Of a stretch of DNA of 64,000 bases, positions 1-11,042 are shown one piece after another. The notes below the pieces were generated by a model. The model made no database searches. It was not told the DNA's origin and saw only the letters and a list, made by a program, of their open reading frames with translations. The position numbers were made by a program, and so were the translations under genes. Position 1 is the first letter of the stretch; every line of letters begins with the position of its first letter. The DNA comes from Eucommia ulmoides (lineage: Eukaryota > Streptophyta > Magnoliopsida > Garryales > Eucommiaceae): contig CM028325.1 of assembly GCA_016647705.1 (NCBI GenBank), positions 26,578,474-26,642,473 of the forward strand. Direction: 5' to 3'.

Positions 1-1407
1 TGCAATTTTTTAAAATTGAAAAGACACTTGTTCGATATGAAAATTCATCCGAACAATCACCAGTGAACAGATGTGAATGTGAACATTCACTGGTTCAATC
101 TCAACTACCACCAACAATTATTAATTGGCCAACATCTATAAACTGCCAATATTTACTTAAATATTTTTTATTTAATATTTAAATAAATTTTGTCCAAAAT
201 TTATATTCTGACGGGTAGGACCTAACCAATTGACACAAATCAAGTCCAAATCGAATCAAATCAAATGAAATTGACCCAATTCAAACCCAAACCTAGTTGG
301 ACGACGGTGGTGCGCACGTGTGCATGTGTAGTTAATTATAGAACCCCCACAAATCACAAAATATTGTAAGCCCATAGGAGTAATTGCCCTTACTTCCAAC
401 TTGGAGCGTCATATAGTGCTTAAGTTCTTCATCTATAATTAATATGAGATTGTTTGCCTAGAACAAGGATCTGATTCAAACCACAATCCAAGAACCAAAA
501 ACGAAAGCGATTGTAATTGGTCGCTCTTCAGGATCTGGAAACATTTCAGATTTCAAGCACTATATGACGCTCATATTAATTATAATGTGATTTTTAACCA
601 CTTACAATCTAATCAGTTTTAACCACTTATTTTTTTTATCAAACATGGCCTTAATAAATTTTTTTACATGTAAATATACTACGTTGGTCACTAATCAATG
701 AAAAACGCATTAAAATACTAATTCAAAATGAATTCCACCTTAATTAATTAATTGACTAATAAATATGATAAATTTTAGTAATTTGAACCACTAAAAAAGT
801 TTTTAATGAAAAAATAGATGCCCAAATTCAAGTTTTCCTTCTTTTTGCTCTTTTTTTTTTTTTTTAATTAAAGGACCCATCAAATTTTAAAACATTATAT
901 TTTATATCCTTGTGTTTTTTTAATAATTTTTAATTGTTGAATAAAATAACTTCTAATATAGTCCCCTCGAATCTGCATTGTTGCCTCAGCCTCCTAATGG
1001 AGCACATGTGGAGGTTTTACCTAACAACCATACACAAGTAGAGGCGGCACGCTGCGGCAGTTTCTAAAAATCACCTTGATATAGACGACAATGATTAAAC
1101 TTGATACTGTCATTTGGATAAATAAGTAATAAGAAAAATAGTTTGTGCCATTTTATTAGAAATTTGGTGAAAGGTCCCATTTCTTAAAATCATCACTCTG
1201 CGGGATCCTGTAACAGTGATTTTTTAACACATGATATAATCCTTAGAAAATAATTTTTTGAATTTTGGGACCTCTCAACAAAATTCTCAATACATGAGAT
1301 ACTCTTTTTCTTTTTTTTTTTTACTGTTTAATTGTTAAGAGACTCTTCGTCATGTTTTGTTAGTAAAAATACTGACAATGGTGCAAGGTCGACTAAATAA
1401 AACAATA
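1..1407. other. AT-rich intergenic DNA, no gene seen
   Basis: No supportable coding region. The stretch is A/T-rich with poly-T runs. The only structure seen is a pair of 18-base inverted words: GAGCGTCATATAGTGCTT at 404-421 and its reverse complement at 555-572. Each is followed within about 30 bases by matching ATAATTAATATGAG / CTCATATTAATTAT words. This may be a decayed repeat. Confidence 0.5.
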
Positions 1408-1870
1408 GGCCCGATTTGATCACAATTAATTATTTAAAACTGAATGCATTGCGTATTTATCAAATTAAGTGTGTTTGATAACAAAATTAAACAATTATTT
1501 AAAAAATTATTCAAAATTTTAAGTGATATGTGGCTCACTTAATTTTTTAACACCAATCACATAGAATATCTAATTATCATAATCAATATTTTATACCAAT
1601 ACTGTAAAATCTCACAAAAAAATTTATTTATTAAAAATTGTATATATAACTTGAGAAAAAATAGAGAGCAAAAGTTATAGAGAAAAAAATATTTTAGAAA
1701 AATAAAGTTATAGAAATTATTTTAAGAATAAAAATTTATACAAATATAATTTTTTTGAAGTTAAAAATATTAAAAAATTAAATACTTAATAAATTCAGCG
1801 CTTATAATTTTAACATTTAAAATTTTCAACAGTTAAAATTTTAAATTTAAGTAGTAATCAAACATGGCCC
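1408..1870. mobile_element. AT-rich TIR MITE, copy 1
   Basis: The element begins GGCCCGATTTGATCACAA and ends ATCAAACATGGCCC, so the tips form an imperfect terminal inverted repeat. The interior is AT-rich and non-coding, with the words TGTTTGATAACAAAATTAAA and AAGTGATATGTGGCTCACTT. The same words recur at 2031-2532 and, in reverse orientation, around 31417-32731, so this is a multicopy family in the window. The tip sequence suggests a hAT-like MITE, but no clear 8-bp target duplication was found. Confidence 0.55.
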
Positions 1871-2030
1871 AACTCTGCAAACCTTAACCTTATCTCTATA
1901 TATATATAGGCCTCATATGGTTTGTCTCCTATATTACACTACTTGATATATATGAATTTATCTATCGGGTTCTTTCTTTTTTCTTTTTTCTTTTTGTTAT
2001 AATAAGTTATAAATTGAATTTATTAACTTA

Positions 2031-2532
2031 GGTCCGGTTTGGTAACAATTAAGCATTTAAAAGTTAAAATTAAATTAATTAAATACTAATCAAATTCAAT
2101 ATGTTTGATAACAAAATTAAATAATTATTTAAATTTTAAAAATTATTTAAAAATTGTTCAAAATTTTAAGTGATGTGTGATGCACTTAATTTTGTAGTAT
2201 TTATCATTCAATACCATAAAATATTTAAGTAATAGAGTTAACATCTTACACTAATACCGTAAAATCTCACACAAAAAAAAAGTCATATACAAAAAATTAT
2301 AGATAAAGAAAATACTAAATGAAGCAAAAAAAAAAATAGAGAGAGAGAATCTCTTAAAAAAAATAAAGTTGTAAAAATTATTTTAAAAACAAAAAATTGT
2401 ACAAAGACAATTTTTTTAAGTTAAAAGTATTAAAAAAATATTAATATATTCAGCACTTAATAAATTCCGCATTTATAATTTTAGCACTTTAATTTTCAGC
2501 ACTTAAAATTTAAGAGTTTATCAAACATGCCC
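2031..2532. mobile_element. AT-rich TIR MITE, copy 2
   Basis: This copy starts GGTCCGGTTTGGTAACAATT and ends TTATCAAACATGCCC. It shares internal words with the copy at 1408-1870, including TGTTTGATAACAAAATTAAA and a subterminal TTCAGCACTTAA-type word. It is non-coding. The two copies lie about 160 bp apart in the same orientation. No clear target duplication was seen. Confidence 0.5.
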
Positions 2533-2586
2533 AAATAATGTTAACTAAATGTAAAATTTATATGTCATATGTTTTGATAAAATAAT

Positions 2587-4894
2587 GGGTTTTTCCTCCA
2601 AATGTCCTATTTAAAAATGGGACAACTTTTTAGGTCCTATACAATTAAAAACAACTTTTTAGATCCTTTTTTGGAAAAAAAAAAAATGGCACAACTCCTA
2701 CAACATAAAATGTATGACAAAAATACCCTTCCTCATTTTAAACCTTAACCCAATAAAGTTTGACCCTACCCTCTCTAATCCTCCCTCCTCTATCTCTCTC
2801 TCTCTCTCTCTCTCTCTTATCCGACGGGAACCCAGCCAATCTCTGCCCTCTCTCATCAGACGGCGAGGCGTGACGGCATCTGGACGGCAAGGCGTGGTGG
2901 CGGCGAGGCGTGACGGAGAGCGACGACGAGTTGGATGGTGGCATCGCCGAATCGAGGGATGGAGAAAGAGAGAACTCCGATTTGGCCAAATCGAGGGAGA
3001 CCGAAACCCTAAAATGGCCGGAGATGGCGTCGATGGCGGTAGCGACGGTTCGTTGTCGCCATTAATTGTTGCCCCCGTTTGCTGCTCGTTGTTCAGTGCT
3101 CGTTGCTGATGCTCGTCGTTCCTACCGTCGCTGCTCGCCAATGGTCGCTGCTTGTTGCTTAGATCTACTCAGATCTGGCCAAATCTGGATAGTTTTCACA
3201 ACCACCACCGCCCGATTTTAGGTATTTTTCTCCTCTTTTTTTTTAGCTGTTGTTTGGTTGTTGTATTGAGATCTGGTTAGTTTTGCTGCTGTTTGGCTGT
3301 TGTATTTTTCAGTTACTGGTTCCTTTTCTTTTTTTTTGTTGCTGTTTGGGTGTTGTATTTTTCATCGCCATGGTTGTGTTTGGATGCTTGTGTTTTGATT
3401 CAACAACTAGAGGTAAGTAGATATCCACTGATTGATTCGTGTGGATATCTACTAATTTTGTGTGGATATCCACTGAAAATCAATAATGTTTTATTGTTTA
3501 GTAGATGTCCATTGCTTGATAGGTGAAGAATGATAAATGAAATTGAATTAAAATTTTGATATTATTTAGGATGGCCCAATTAGATTCAACTTAAGTTCTA
3601 ACGATTTCTTGATTTATTTGTCATTTTTATTCTTTGTGTGTAGATGTTTGTGTTATTTTTTAGTTCAGTGGATATCTACTGATTGTTTAAATGTTTGTGT
3701 TATTTTTTAGTTCAGTTGATATCTACTAATTGTTTAATTTGATTGTTTAAATGTTTGTGTTATTTTTTAGTTCAGTGGATATCTACTGATTGTTTAAATG
3801 CTTGTATTATTTTTTAGTTCAGTTGATATCTACTGATTGTTTAATTTGATTGTTTAAATATTTGTGTTATTTTTTTAGTTCAGTGGATATCTACTGATTG
3901 TTTAAATGCTTATATTATTTTTTAGTTCAGTTGATATCTATTGATTGTTTAATTTGATTGTTTAAATGTTTGTGTCATTTTTTTAGTTCAGTGGATATCT
4001 ACTGATGTTTAAATGTTTGTGTTATTTTTCAATTCAGTGGATATCTACTAATTGTTTAAATGTTTGTGTTATTTTTTAGTTCAGTGGATATCCATTAATT
4101 GTTTTTAGTGGATATCTACTTATTGAAGACCAATAAAGATGGAGGGAGCGCGATGGTGTGATGATTGGCGAAAACGATGGATGTCAATCGTCTTAATTTT
4201 TAGCGGATTTTCACTTTAATTTTTTTTTTATTTCCACTTAGGGGATAAGTGGATTTATGTAATTTTCTAGTGGAATGTAATTAAAGATTAATATTCAATA
4301 GAATTTTTTATTTTCTAATTTCTCTAATTCTTTATATTTTAAAATGTTTATAGAATATTTAAAAAAATAAATTAAAATTGAAATTAAATCAAGTGAAAAA
4401 TAATGTAAGTAGATATCTACTAAATATAATTAAGTGGATATTTACTTAATGGATATTTAAGTAGATATCTACTTAATTGATTTTTAAATATTTTAAAGAA
4501 ATTTTTAATTTAAATAGAATTTAATATTTAATTTTTTATATTTTAAAATGTTCATAGAATATAAAAAAAAAATTAAAATAAAATTAAGTGAAATATAATT
4601 AGAGTATTTATGATATTTTATAAAAAAAAAATATTTTTTTAAAAAATAAAATTAATTAAAATTTTTTGTTAAAAAAAATTGAGAAAATTTTGAAAATAAG
4701 TGAAATTATATATATATATATAAATTTTAGGAGTTTTGCAAAAAAATTTGGTCAAAATGGCATTTTTGTAATTTTGTAGCTATTGAAGATAATTTAAGAA
4801 GAATAAATATGATTGTACTTTTGGAATGAGTTTAAAAAGCATGGGACCTAGAAAGTTGTATTTTGAAGAAATAGGACCTCTCAAATTTTTTTCC
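2587..4894. mobile_element. Non-autonomous Mutator-like (Pack-MULE-like) element with 9-bp TSD
   Basis: The 9-base word TAAAATAAT lies immediately outside both ends (2578-2586 and 4895-4903), an exact target duplication of Mutator length. The terminal ~60 bp are inverted repeats: the left end reads TTTTCCTCCAAATGTCCTAT and continues with GGGACAACTTTTTAGGTCCTA, and the right end carries the reverse-complement counterpart around 4830-4890. There is no transposase, so it must move in trans. Inside are a CT microsatellite (about 2795-2817), an unusually GC-rich block at 2820-3190 that could be a captured host exon, and a TGGATATCTACTGATTG minisatellite. The ORFs in the GC-rich block overlap on both strands and are not convincing proteins. 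Confidence 0.8.
3640..4130. repeat. Minisatellite built on TTCAGTGGATATCTACTGATTG
   Basis: At least eight tandem units share the words TTCAGTGGATATCTACTGA and TTTAAATGTTTGTGTTATTT. Unit length alternates between about 45 and 65 bp because some units carry an extra TTTAATTTGATTG insert. Isolated copies of the GGATATCTACT word also lie at 3420-3510 and 4430-4480. The core GGATATCTAC is nearly palindromic. The array lies wholly inside the Pack-MULE-like element. Confidence 0.75.
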
Positions 4895-5132
4895 TAAAAT
4901 AATTCAACATTTTTGAATTGAATGTGTTAAGTATTTATACAATACTAAACATGTGTGATAAAAATAAAAAATAATACGATCACTTAAAATATTAAAATAT
5001 TAAGTATCACTTAAAAATAGATCAAATTTTAAGTCATGAAATTTATCATTTATCACTCATCACTTAAAACTAAAATAAAAAATAAAAAAAATCTAGTAAG
5101 TATCTTTAAACTATAAATATTGAAATTTATAG

Positions 5133-5134
<2 letters not shown>

Positions 5135-5174
<40 letters not shown>
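5135..5174. repeat. Poly-A tract (40 A)
   Basis: Uninterrupted run of about 40 A between GAT and GGGACA. It could be the tail of a retroposed sequence. No retroposon body was recognised directly upstream. Confidence 0.85.
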
Positions 5175-5177
<3 letters not shown>

Positions 5178-5663
5178 ACATAAGAAATTACTTTATCAAG
5201 TTGTAAGAAAAGTTTTAAAAGTGAAAAAAAATTAAAAATCCAATCTTACTGGAATCGAACATGATTAAAACAAAATTACTTAATCAATTGAGCATTTAAA
5301 TTTCAAAATTTAAAATTCAACCTTTATTAATTTTTTATGTGTAATTTTAAATTTTATCAAAAAGATTTTTAATCAATATTAACTTAAATATTCATACGTA
5401 ATAAAAATTAAGTAAATAAAAATACGATGATACGAACTAAAAAATAAATTATTTTATAAATAAAATAAATAAAAATAATTTTGTTAGTTTATAGCCTCTT
5501 TTATGGAATGTTTAGACCCAATCTCCTCCCTAAAAAAAAAAAATACAAAGTTTTCAAGAACTTAATGTTGTTAGTTTTTGAGAATGAAAACAACAAAATA
5601 AAAACAAAGAGAATCATTTGTCAAATCACACTTTAAAAGAAGAAGAAAATAAGTCAAAAAGTT

Positions 5664-5875
5664 GTTAGTCCGGTGAGGTGAGATACTCATTTTTTTGTCA
5701 ATCAGGATTTGATTCTCTTGAAAAGTATTTCAGGAATTAAGTCTTGAATAAACGAGGCCTATTCGGGAGAAGACGTCCTTAAAATCGTTCAAAAAGATGA
5801 TTAATCGAGATAAAAAGATGATTAGTCGAGATAAACATAAGTTGATCTCGGCGCACCTAATAAAATAAAAACTAT
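5664..5875 (+). mobile_element. tRNA-derived SINE-like element, copy A
   Basis: A pol III A-box-like word (TTAGTCCGGTGAGGTGAGAT) is followed about 45 bp later by a B-box-like word (AGGATTTGATTCTC). Downstream it shares TCTTGAAT..GAGGCC, CCTTAAAATCG and GATTAGTCGA with a second copy at 40840-41010. The spacing and order match plant tRNA-derived SINEs. A 22-bp internal word (AAAAAGATGATTA.TCGAGATAA) is duplicated in this copy. The ends are approximate. Confidence 0.5.
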
Positions 5876-6052
5876 TAAACCAGGGTCCCCCTTTCGAATT
5901 CTCCGATGAATCTTTAGAAAAAGGATTCGGACGGCAATGAATGTCAGAGGATCCTCATTACAACCCAAAAAACCTGTAGATTATTCCAATGCCCATTAAT
6001 CTTTATATTCCCAAACCCATTAATCTTCCCCAAAAATCCCCCCTCTCCCTGA

Positions 6053-9000
6053 ATGGACCCCAATTACCTCGCACTTCCGCCGGAGCTCCGATACGACGAG
6101 GCCTCGCCGGCGTGGCTAAACAAAGCCGACAACGCCTGGGAGCTGACGGCGGCGGCCCTAGTCGGCCTCCAGAGCGTCCCCGGACTCGTGATTCTGTACG
6201 GAAGCATGGTGAAGAAAAAATGGGCCGTGAATTCGGCTTTTATGGGCCTCTACGCCTTCGCGGCGGTCCTGGTTTGTTGGGTTCTTTGGGCCCATCAATT
6301 GGCATTCGGGTCTCAAATGGGCCCAATCATGGGAAAGCCCAACACCTCCACTGCCCAAAAGTATTTACTAGATCAGAAGACATATGGGTTTTTGCCCAGG
6401 GCTGATTACGTCTTTTATGAATTTGCTTTCGCTGCAATTACTGTGATACTGCTTGCGGGTTCGGTACTCGGGAGGATGAATTTCTACGCTTGGATGATGT
6501 TTGTACCTTTGTGGGTCACCCTGTCGTACACGATTGGGGCCTACACTATATGGGGCTCTGGGTTTCTAGAGAAGGGTATTATAGACTTTGCAGGTGGATA
6601 TGTCATACACTTGTCTTCTGGTGTGGCTGGTTTTACTGCTGCTTATTGGGTAACTACTCACTCCTTTTCGTGCCAAAGCCATTTTTTTTTTTTTTTTTTT
6701 AATCTCAATTTTATTATTTTATAAAAAATTATGTTAAATTTAGTACAAATATATGTATGTATATGGAGGAAAATATGTAATTATTGAGATGAATAGTAAA
6801 AATATTATTAATTGAAATAAGTATGCAAATATGTGAAGTAACTTAAATCATGACATTTTACATTGAAGATATCTCAAGGCCAATATTAAGAGATTTTAAG
6901 AGACATTTTGGCCAATAAATTAAGTCTGAAGGCTAAGATTAAAAAACTCTTAATAAATTATTTCAATAAATAAACTGTTGATTTACATCATGAAAGTCCC
7001 AATAAATTATGCAAGTACATGATTGTTTCTGTTCTAGAGTATATCGGAAATAGAAACACATTTGATAACGACCATTTTTCTGAAATTGTTTCTTTTAATT
7101 TATAATAACAAAAATAAAAAACACGTTTGGTTGCAATATTTGTTCTGTTTTTTTTTAATGTATGGCGGTTGGCGGGGTGTGGGGGCCGACCGGTGGTGGT
7201 GGATAGTGGGAATAGTTTTGTGGGAGTGAGTAAAATTAATATTTTTTTTATTTCTTAGATTATTAAGAAATTTAGAAAATGTCTCAAATTACTTCCAAAA
7301 TTTTGAAAATAAAAACGTGTTTACCAAACGCGTTTCTGCATATTAATTCCAAAATTTTGAGAGTGCAAATAAGAATCAAGAAACAAAAATAGTAACCAAA
7401 CGGTGTCATAGATTTTGTTGAGAAATTAAAAAACAATAAAAAAATTTACTTATAACATTCGAGATTAATGTGATAAATTAAAATTAGTGCCATTATGCAC
7501 GAGTGGGATACTAATTTTTGTATACAACAAATCGAAATATTAGTTTTTAAAACTGAATTTGACGTGGGTTAGACACTAATTTTTTATATAAATACCTTTT
7601 TTTGGTTAAATGTTGAAATGATTATAGGTGGGACCGAGACATTCACAAGATAGACAACATTTCCCACCAAACAACATAATTCATATGCTGGGCGGAGCAG
7701 GGTTTCTGTGGTTGGGATGGACCGGTTTCAACGGCGGATCTCCGTTTGCTGCCGGTCTCAGTGCCTCCCTTGCCATCCTCAACACCCACATCTGCACCTC
7801 CACTAGCCTCCTCGTGTGGCTCTCCCTCGACATGATCTTCTACAAGAAGAGCTCCGTCATTGGGGCGGTACAAGGAATGATCACCGGCCTTGTTTGCATT
7901 ACACCGGCCGCAGGTTTGCTTTTCCTTTTTCTCCCGTTTATTTTTTATTTTTATTTTTTTTTAAAGATAAAAAAAAATATATGAAAAACAAACAAATAAA
8001 GAATACTTGGCAAATGTTATCATATATTTCAAAGGGTTTTTAGTAGAATGTTTAAAATTTAATAATTTCGATTATGTATAATTCAAAATGTTGGGTAGTA
8101 AAATCAAAATATGTCTAGAAAATTGGCATGACAGAAATAAAGATGTTACGGTAAATGAGTGAGAAGGCGAGAATGGATAAAATTAAGAATGAAACTATTA
8201 GTGAGAATTTAAGAATAATACTCATCGAAGAGAAGATGAGAAAAAATCGTTTACAGTGGTTTGGACATATGCATAGAACACTCATTGAAAAGTACCAGTA
8301 AAAAAATGCGATTTCGTTCAAGTGCAAGGCTACCAGAAGGAGGAGTATGTCCAAAAAAGCTAAAACACAACTATTAGAATTGATTTGATGATATTGAACC
8401 TAAAGAGGATAAACATGGCGTAAACAAATTTATGTAACCAATTCTATTTACGTGGGACAAATACTTAGTTGTTATTTAAAAATTAATAATTTTTTATTTT
8501 CATTTAAAAATTAAACATTTTTTTATAATAATTAATTTTCAATTTTACCAAAAGAACCCTATATTTCTCTCTCATACTAGGGGTTGTGGAGTCATGGGCA
8601 GCATTTCTGATGGGAGTGCTGTCTGGGTCAATTCCATGGTACACCATGATGGTCCTCCACCGGCGATCAGCCCTCCTTCAAAAGGTCGACGACACGTTGG
8701 GCGTCTTCCACACTCACGCTGTCGCCGGTTTATTGGGTGGGATCCTAGCGGGCCTATTTGCTGAGCCCAATCTTTTGAGGTTGTTCTACGACAACGACAA
8801 CCACGGGCCGGGCCTGTTTTACAGTTTGTCCGATGAAAGATTTAAAAATGGGCTGAAACAAATGGGGTACCAAATCAAAGGGGCAGCATTTATAGCCGTT
8901 TGGAATGTGGTGGTGACAAGCTTGATTTGCAAATTGATAAGCAGGGTGGTTAATTTACGAATGGACGAAGATGAGCTTGAGATTGGGGACGACGCGATCC

Positions 9001-9101
9001 ATGGGGAGGAGGCGTATGCGTTGTGGGGAGATGGAGGAGAGAAACACTCTTCTTTCCGCTTGCGCACTCCAACCATTCCCTCGTTTTTTAGACTCCGGTG
9101 A
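6053..9101 (+). CDS. AMT2: Ammonium transporter, AMT2-type clade
   Basis: Membrane channel of the Amt/MEP/Rh family for ammonium/ammonia uptake or retrieval, expected at the plasma membrane. Three exons join in phase: 6053-6649, 7628-7913 and 8581-9101 (GT-AG), giving 467 residues, a usual length for plant AMT2 proteins. About eleven hydrophobic segments are visible. Family signatures are [17 protein letters not shown] (178-194), [11 protein letters not shown] early in exon 2, and [13 protein letters not shown] in exon 3. The two pore histidines correspond to H186 and H340. The cytoplasmic tail keeps the conserved [20 protein letters not shown] block that couples subunits. The start [16 protein letters not shown] sits at a typical distance from the [20 protein letters not shown] opening. 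Intron 1 holds a MITE and intron 2 a LINE relic. The symbol denotes the clade; AMT3 or AMT4 numbering is equally possible. Confidence 0.95.
7025..7409. mobile_element. hAT-like MITE in transporter intron 1
   Basis: The sequence between TGTTTCTGTTCTAGAG and GTAACCAAACGGTGTCAT reads as an inverted-repeat MITE. Both halves contain versions of TTTCTGNNCTCAAAATTTTG and of an ACACGTTTGGTNACAA word. Relatives occur in the methyltransferase intron (48828-49257) and near 42310-42720. It is non-coding and is removed with the intron. Confidence 0.5.
8125..8450 (+). mobile_element. LINE ORF2 C-terminal relic in transporter intron 2
   Basis: Conceptual translation around 8160-8290 gives a run ending in [15 protein letters not shown]. 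This matches the conserved K-R-LRWFGHVxRR region at the C-terminus of plant LINE reverse-transcriptase ORFs. The reading is interrupted soon after by stops, and no RT core domain is present, so only a 5'-truncated 3' end was inserted. It is sense to the host gene and lies entirely inside its second intron (7914-8580). Confidence 0.6.
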
Positions 9102-9585
9102 ATATGTATATTATTTATTATTATTTTATCTAAATGGTCTCGCTAGAGCACAATTCTACCAAATTATTCCACAATTTTTCAATTAAGTCAATTGAGCCTC
9201 ATTTTTGAAATTAATTACCGGTTAATCTCGAATTCAAATTTGAAAAAAAAAAAAAAAAGTTACGGACGATATTTATCTTCTACAATTCACTCATTCACCT
9301 ATATTTATGGAACGTATTTATAGGATTAGAAATAATTACCAAATTAAAATTAAACCACATTTATATTGTTAAAATAACGATAATTTCTTTTATATATCGT
9401 TTGTTTGACTTGATTACAAATTTATGATCGATGAGTCATTGATTTTAAAATAATATCCATTTGTCTACATTTTGCTATATGATTTATCATGATAAATTTT
9501 TTGTTGAATGTAACACGCATATGAAATTTGTGTTGAATATAACACAAATTTGAAACTTTGATGAAAAAATGATGAATATGATATC
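9102..9585. other. 3' flank of the ammonium transporter
   Basis: AT-rich sequence following the stop codon. It should hold the transporter's 3' UTR and polyadenylation region. A run of A at 9242-9258 and no open frame of interest. The copia LTR fragment begins at 9586. Confidence 0.5.
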
Positions 9586-10270
9586 TGTTGACCCAGTGAG
9601 CTACTCAAGATAGGGGTGGATTGAGTAGTTATAGAAATTTAAACAAATTTTAATCTTTCAACACTTAAATAATCAAATAATCAATTTAATTCTAAATCAT
9701 TTATTATCTTTATAATGTAGCGGATAAGTGTTCAAATCTAAGTATACACCCAAACAACAAAAATATAAATAAAATCGGTTCACCAAACTACTCTTGGTTA
9801 ATCTAGTCCTCCAAACCCCACGGAGATTCGCATCCACTAAACTCAATATTCTTTTAATAAGTAGGAACTTTTACATTGATTCTTTTACTAGGTTCATAAT
9901 CAATTTTTACAATTATCCTTTTCCCAAGTTAAGGAAGAATCTTATCTTTTTATTAGGCTAAAGACTAACATAATGCTTTCACAAGCTAAACATCAAACCT
10001 AATTCTTTTATACCTTAGGCTAAGAATCAAACCTCATAAACTCTCTAAGTATCCTTTTCACCGATAAAGATGGAACTGTAACAATTTACTCCAAGTTAAT
10101 TCTAATCAGGAAAAATTAGGCCTAATTCTTTTTCAAGGGAAAAGAATAACCTAACAATTTTATCCACTAGGTAAAGATCAAACCTCAATCTTTTTCCCGG
10201 AAATGATTAAAACTCAAGCTACCCCTGACTAAATACTCCCAACAATATTTAATCCGCACAAACTTACCAA
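9586..10270 (-). mobile_element. Copia LTR fragment, inverted arm 1
   Basis: Starting TGTTGACCCAGTGAGC, this stretch is the imperfect reverse complement of the LTR that ends at 10992. Matching words include ACTCTTGGTTAATC (9791 onwards) against GATTAACCAAGAGT, and GGAGATTCGCA against TGCGAATCTCC. Identity is clearly lower than between fresh LTRs, so the copies are old. It is non-coding. The inner boundary is uncertain. Confidence 0.65.
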
Positions 10271-10519
10271 TTACAAGAATCAATAAATTTCTTCCTACTC
10301 GGAGCTTCTACCACCTCAAATCAATTAAACTCGATTAATGTCCCCAAATTACCAGTGATAGAATTTACCTGAGGAATTCAAAATCTAATTATAAAATAAG
10401 TGAGTAGCACAAAATTGAGCACGTAATCAGATTATCAAAAATATCATTTTAAAAGAATTTTTATTCTCTTTAAAGTTCGAAAACGATTTTATCAAGATCT
10501 TATCAACCAAGTAAATATA

Positions 10520-10992
10520 GAAAAATGAATACTCAATAAAGATTAATCTCTAGGAAAGATCCCACCAGGATAACACCAAAGAATTAGGTTTGATCCTTTA
10601 CTTGTGAAAGGATTAGGTTAGTTTTTAACCTGGTAAAAAGATAAAATTCTCCCTTAGCTTGAAAAAAGGATAATTGTAAAGGTTAATTCTGAGTTTGGTA
10701 AAAGAATCGGTGTAAGGGTGCGAATCTCCGTAGGGCTCGGAAGACTGGATTAACCAAGAGTAGCTTGATAAACTAGGATATATCCTTGTGTGCTGCATTA
10801 TTACTTTATTTATATTCTTGTTGTTTGGGTGTGCACCTAGATTTGAACACTTATCTGCTGTATTATAAATATAATAATTGATTTAGGATTAAATTGATTA
10901 TTTGATTATTTAAATGTTGAAAGATTAAAGTTTGTTTAAATTTTTATAACTACCTCATTCACCCCTTTCTTGGGTAACTCATTGGACCAACA
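10520..10992 (+). mobile_element. Copia 5' LTR, inverted arm 2
   Basis: This arm ends in CTCATTGGACCAACA, immediately followed by AT and a tRNA-iMet type primer-binding site, so it is the 3' end of a 5' LTR in plus orientation. The left boundary is unclear because the sequence grades into the inverted copy at 9586-10270. The CCTCATTCACCCCTTTCTTG word just before the end is typical of Sirevirus-like copia LTR ends. Confidence 0.65.
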
Positions 10993-10994
10993 AT

Positions 10995-11007
10995 TGGTAT
11001 CAGAGCT
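10995..11007 (+). promoter_or_regulatory. Retrotransposon primer-binding site (tRNA-iMet)
   Basis: TGGTATCAGAGCT follows the LTR end by two bases. It matches the standard plant copia primer-binding site complementary to the 3' end of initiator methionine tRNA. The same word occurs in the TRIM element at 41950. Confidence 0.85.
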
Positions 11008-11042
11008 GGTTTAACTTGATACACTAGCTAACAAAGATCACA

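Larger units (their letters stand above)
4904..5990. other. Intergenic DNA upstream of the ammonium transporter
   Basis: No gene. It contains a 40-base A run (5135-5174), a weak tRNA-like A/B-box pair on the minus strand around 5250-5310 (probably a SINE relic), and a SINE at about 5664-5875. The last 150 bp before the transporter start are less AT-rich and should contain its 5' UTR and core promoter. No convincing TATA box was identified. Confidence 0.5.

Noticed and set aside
2698..3141. Opposed ORFs of 131-147 codons
   Set aside because: Both strands are open through a CT microsatellite and GC-rich block inside a Pack-MULE-like element; no recognisable protein. Kept only as possible captured sequence.
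5240..5310. Possible tRNA gene on the minus strand
   Set aside because: A-box and B-box-like words are present, but no cloverleaf or acceptor stem could be formed; more likely a SINE relic.
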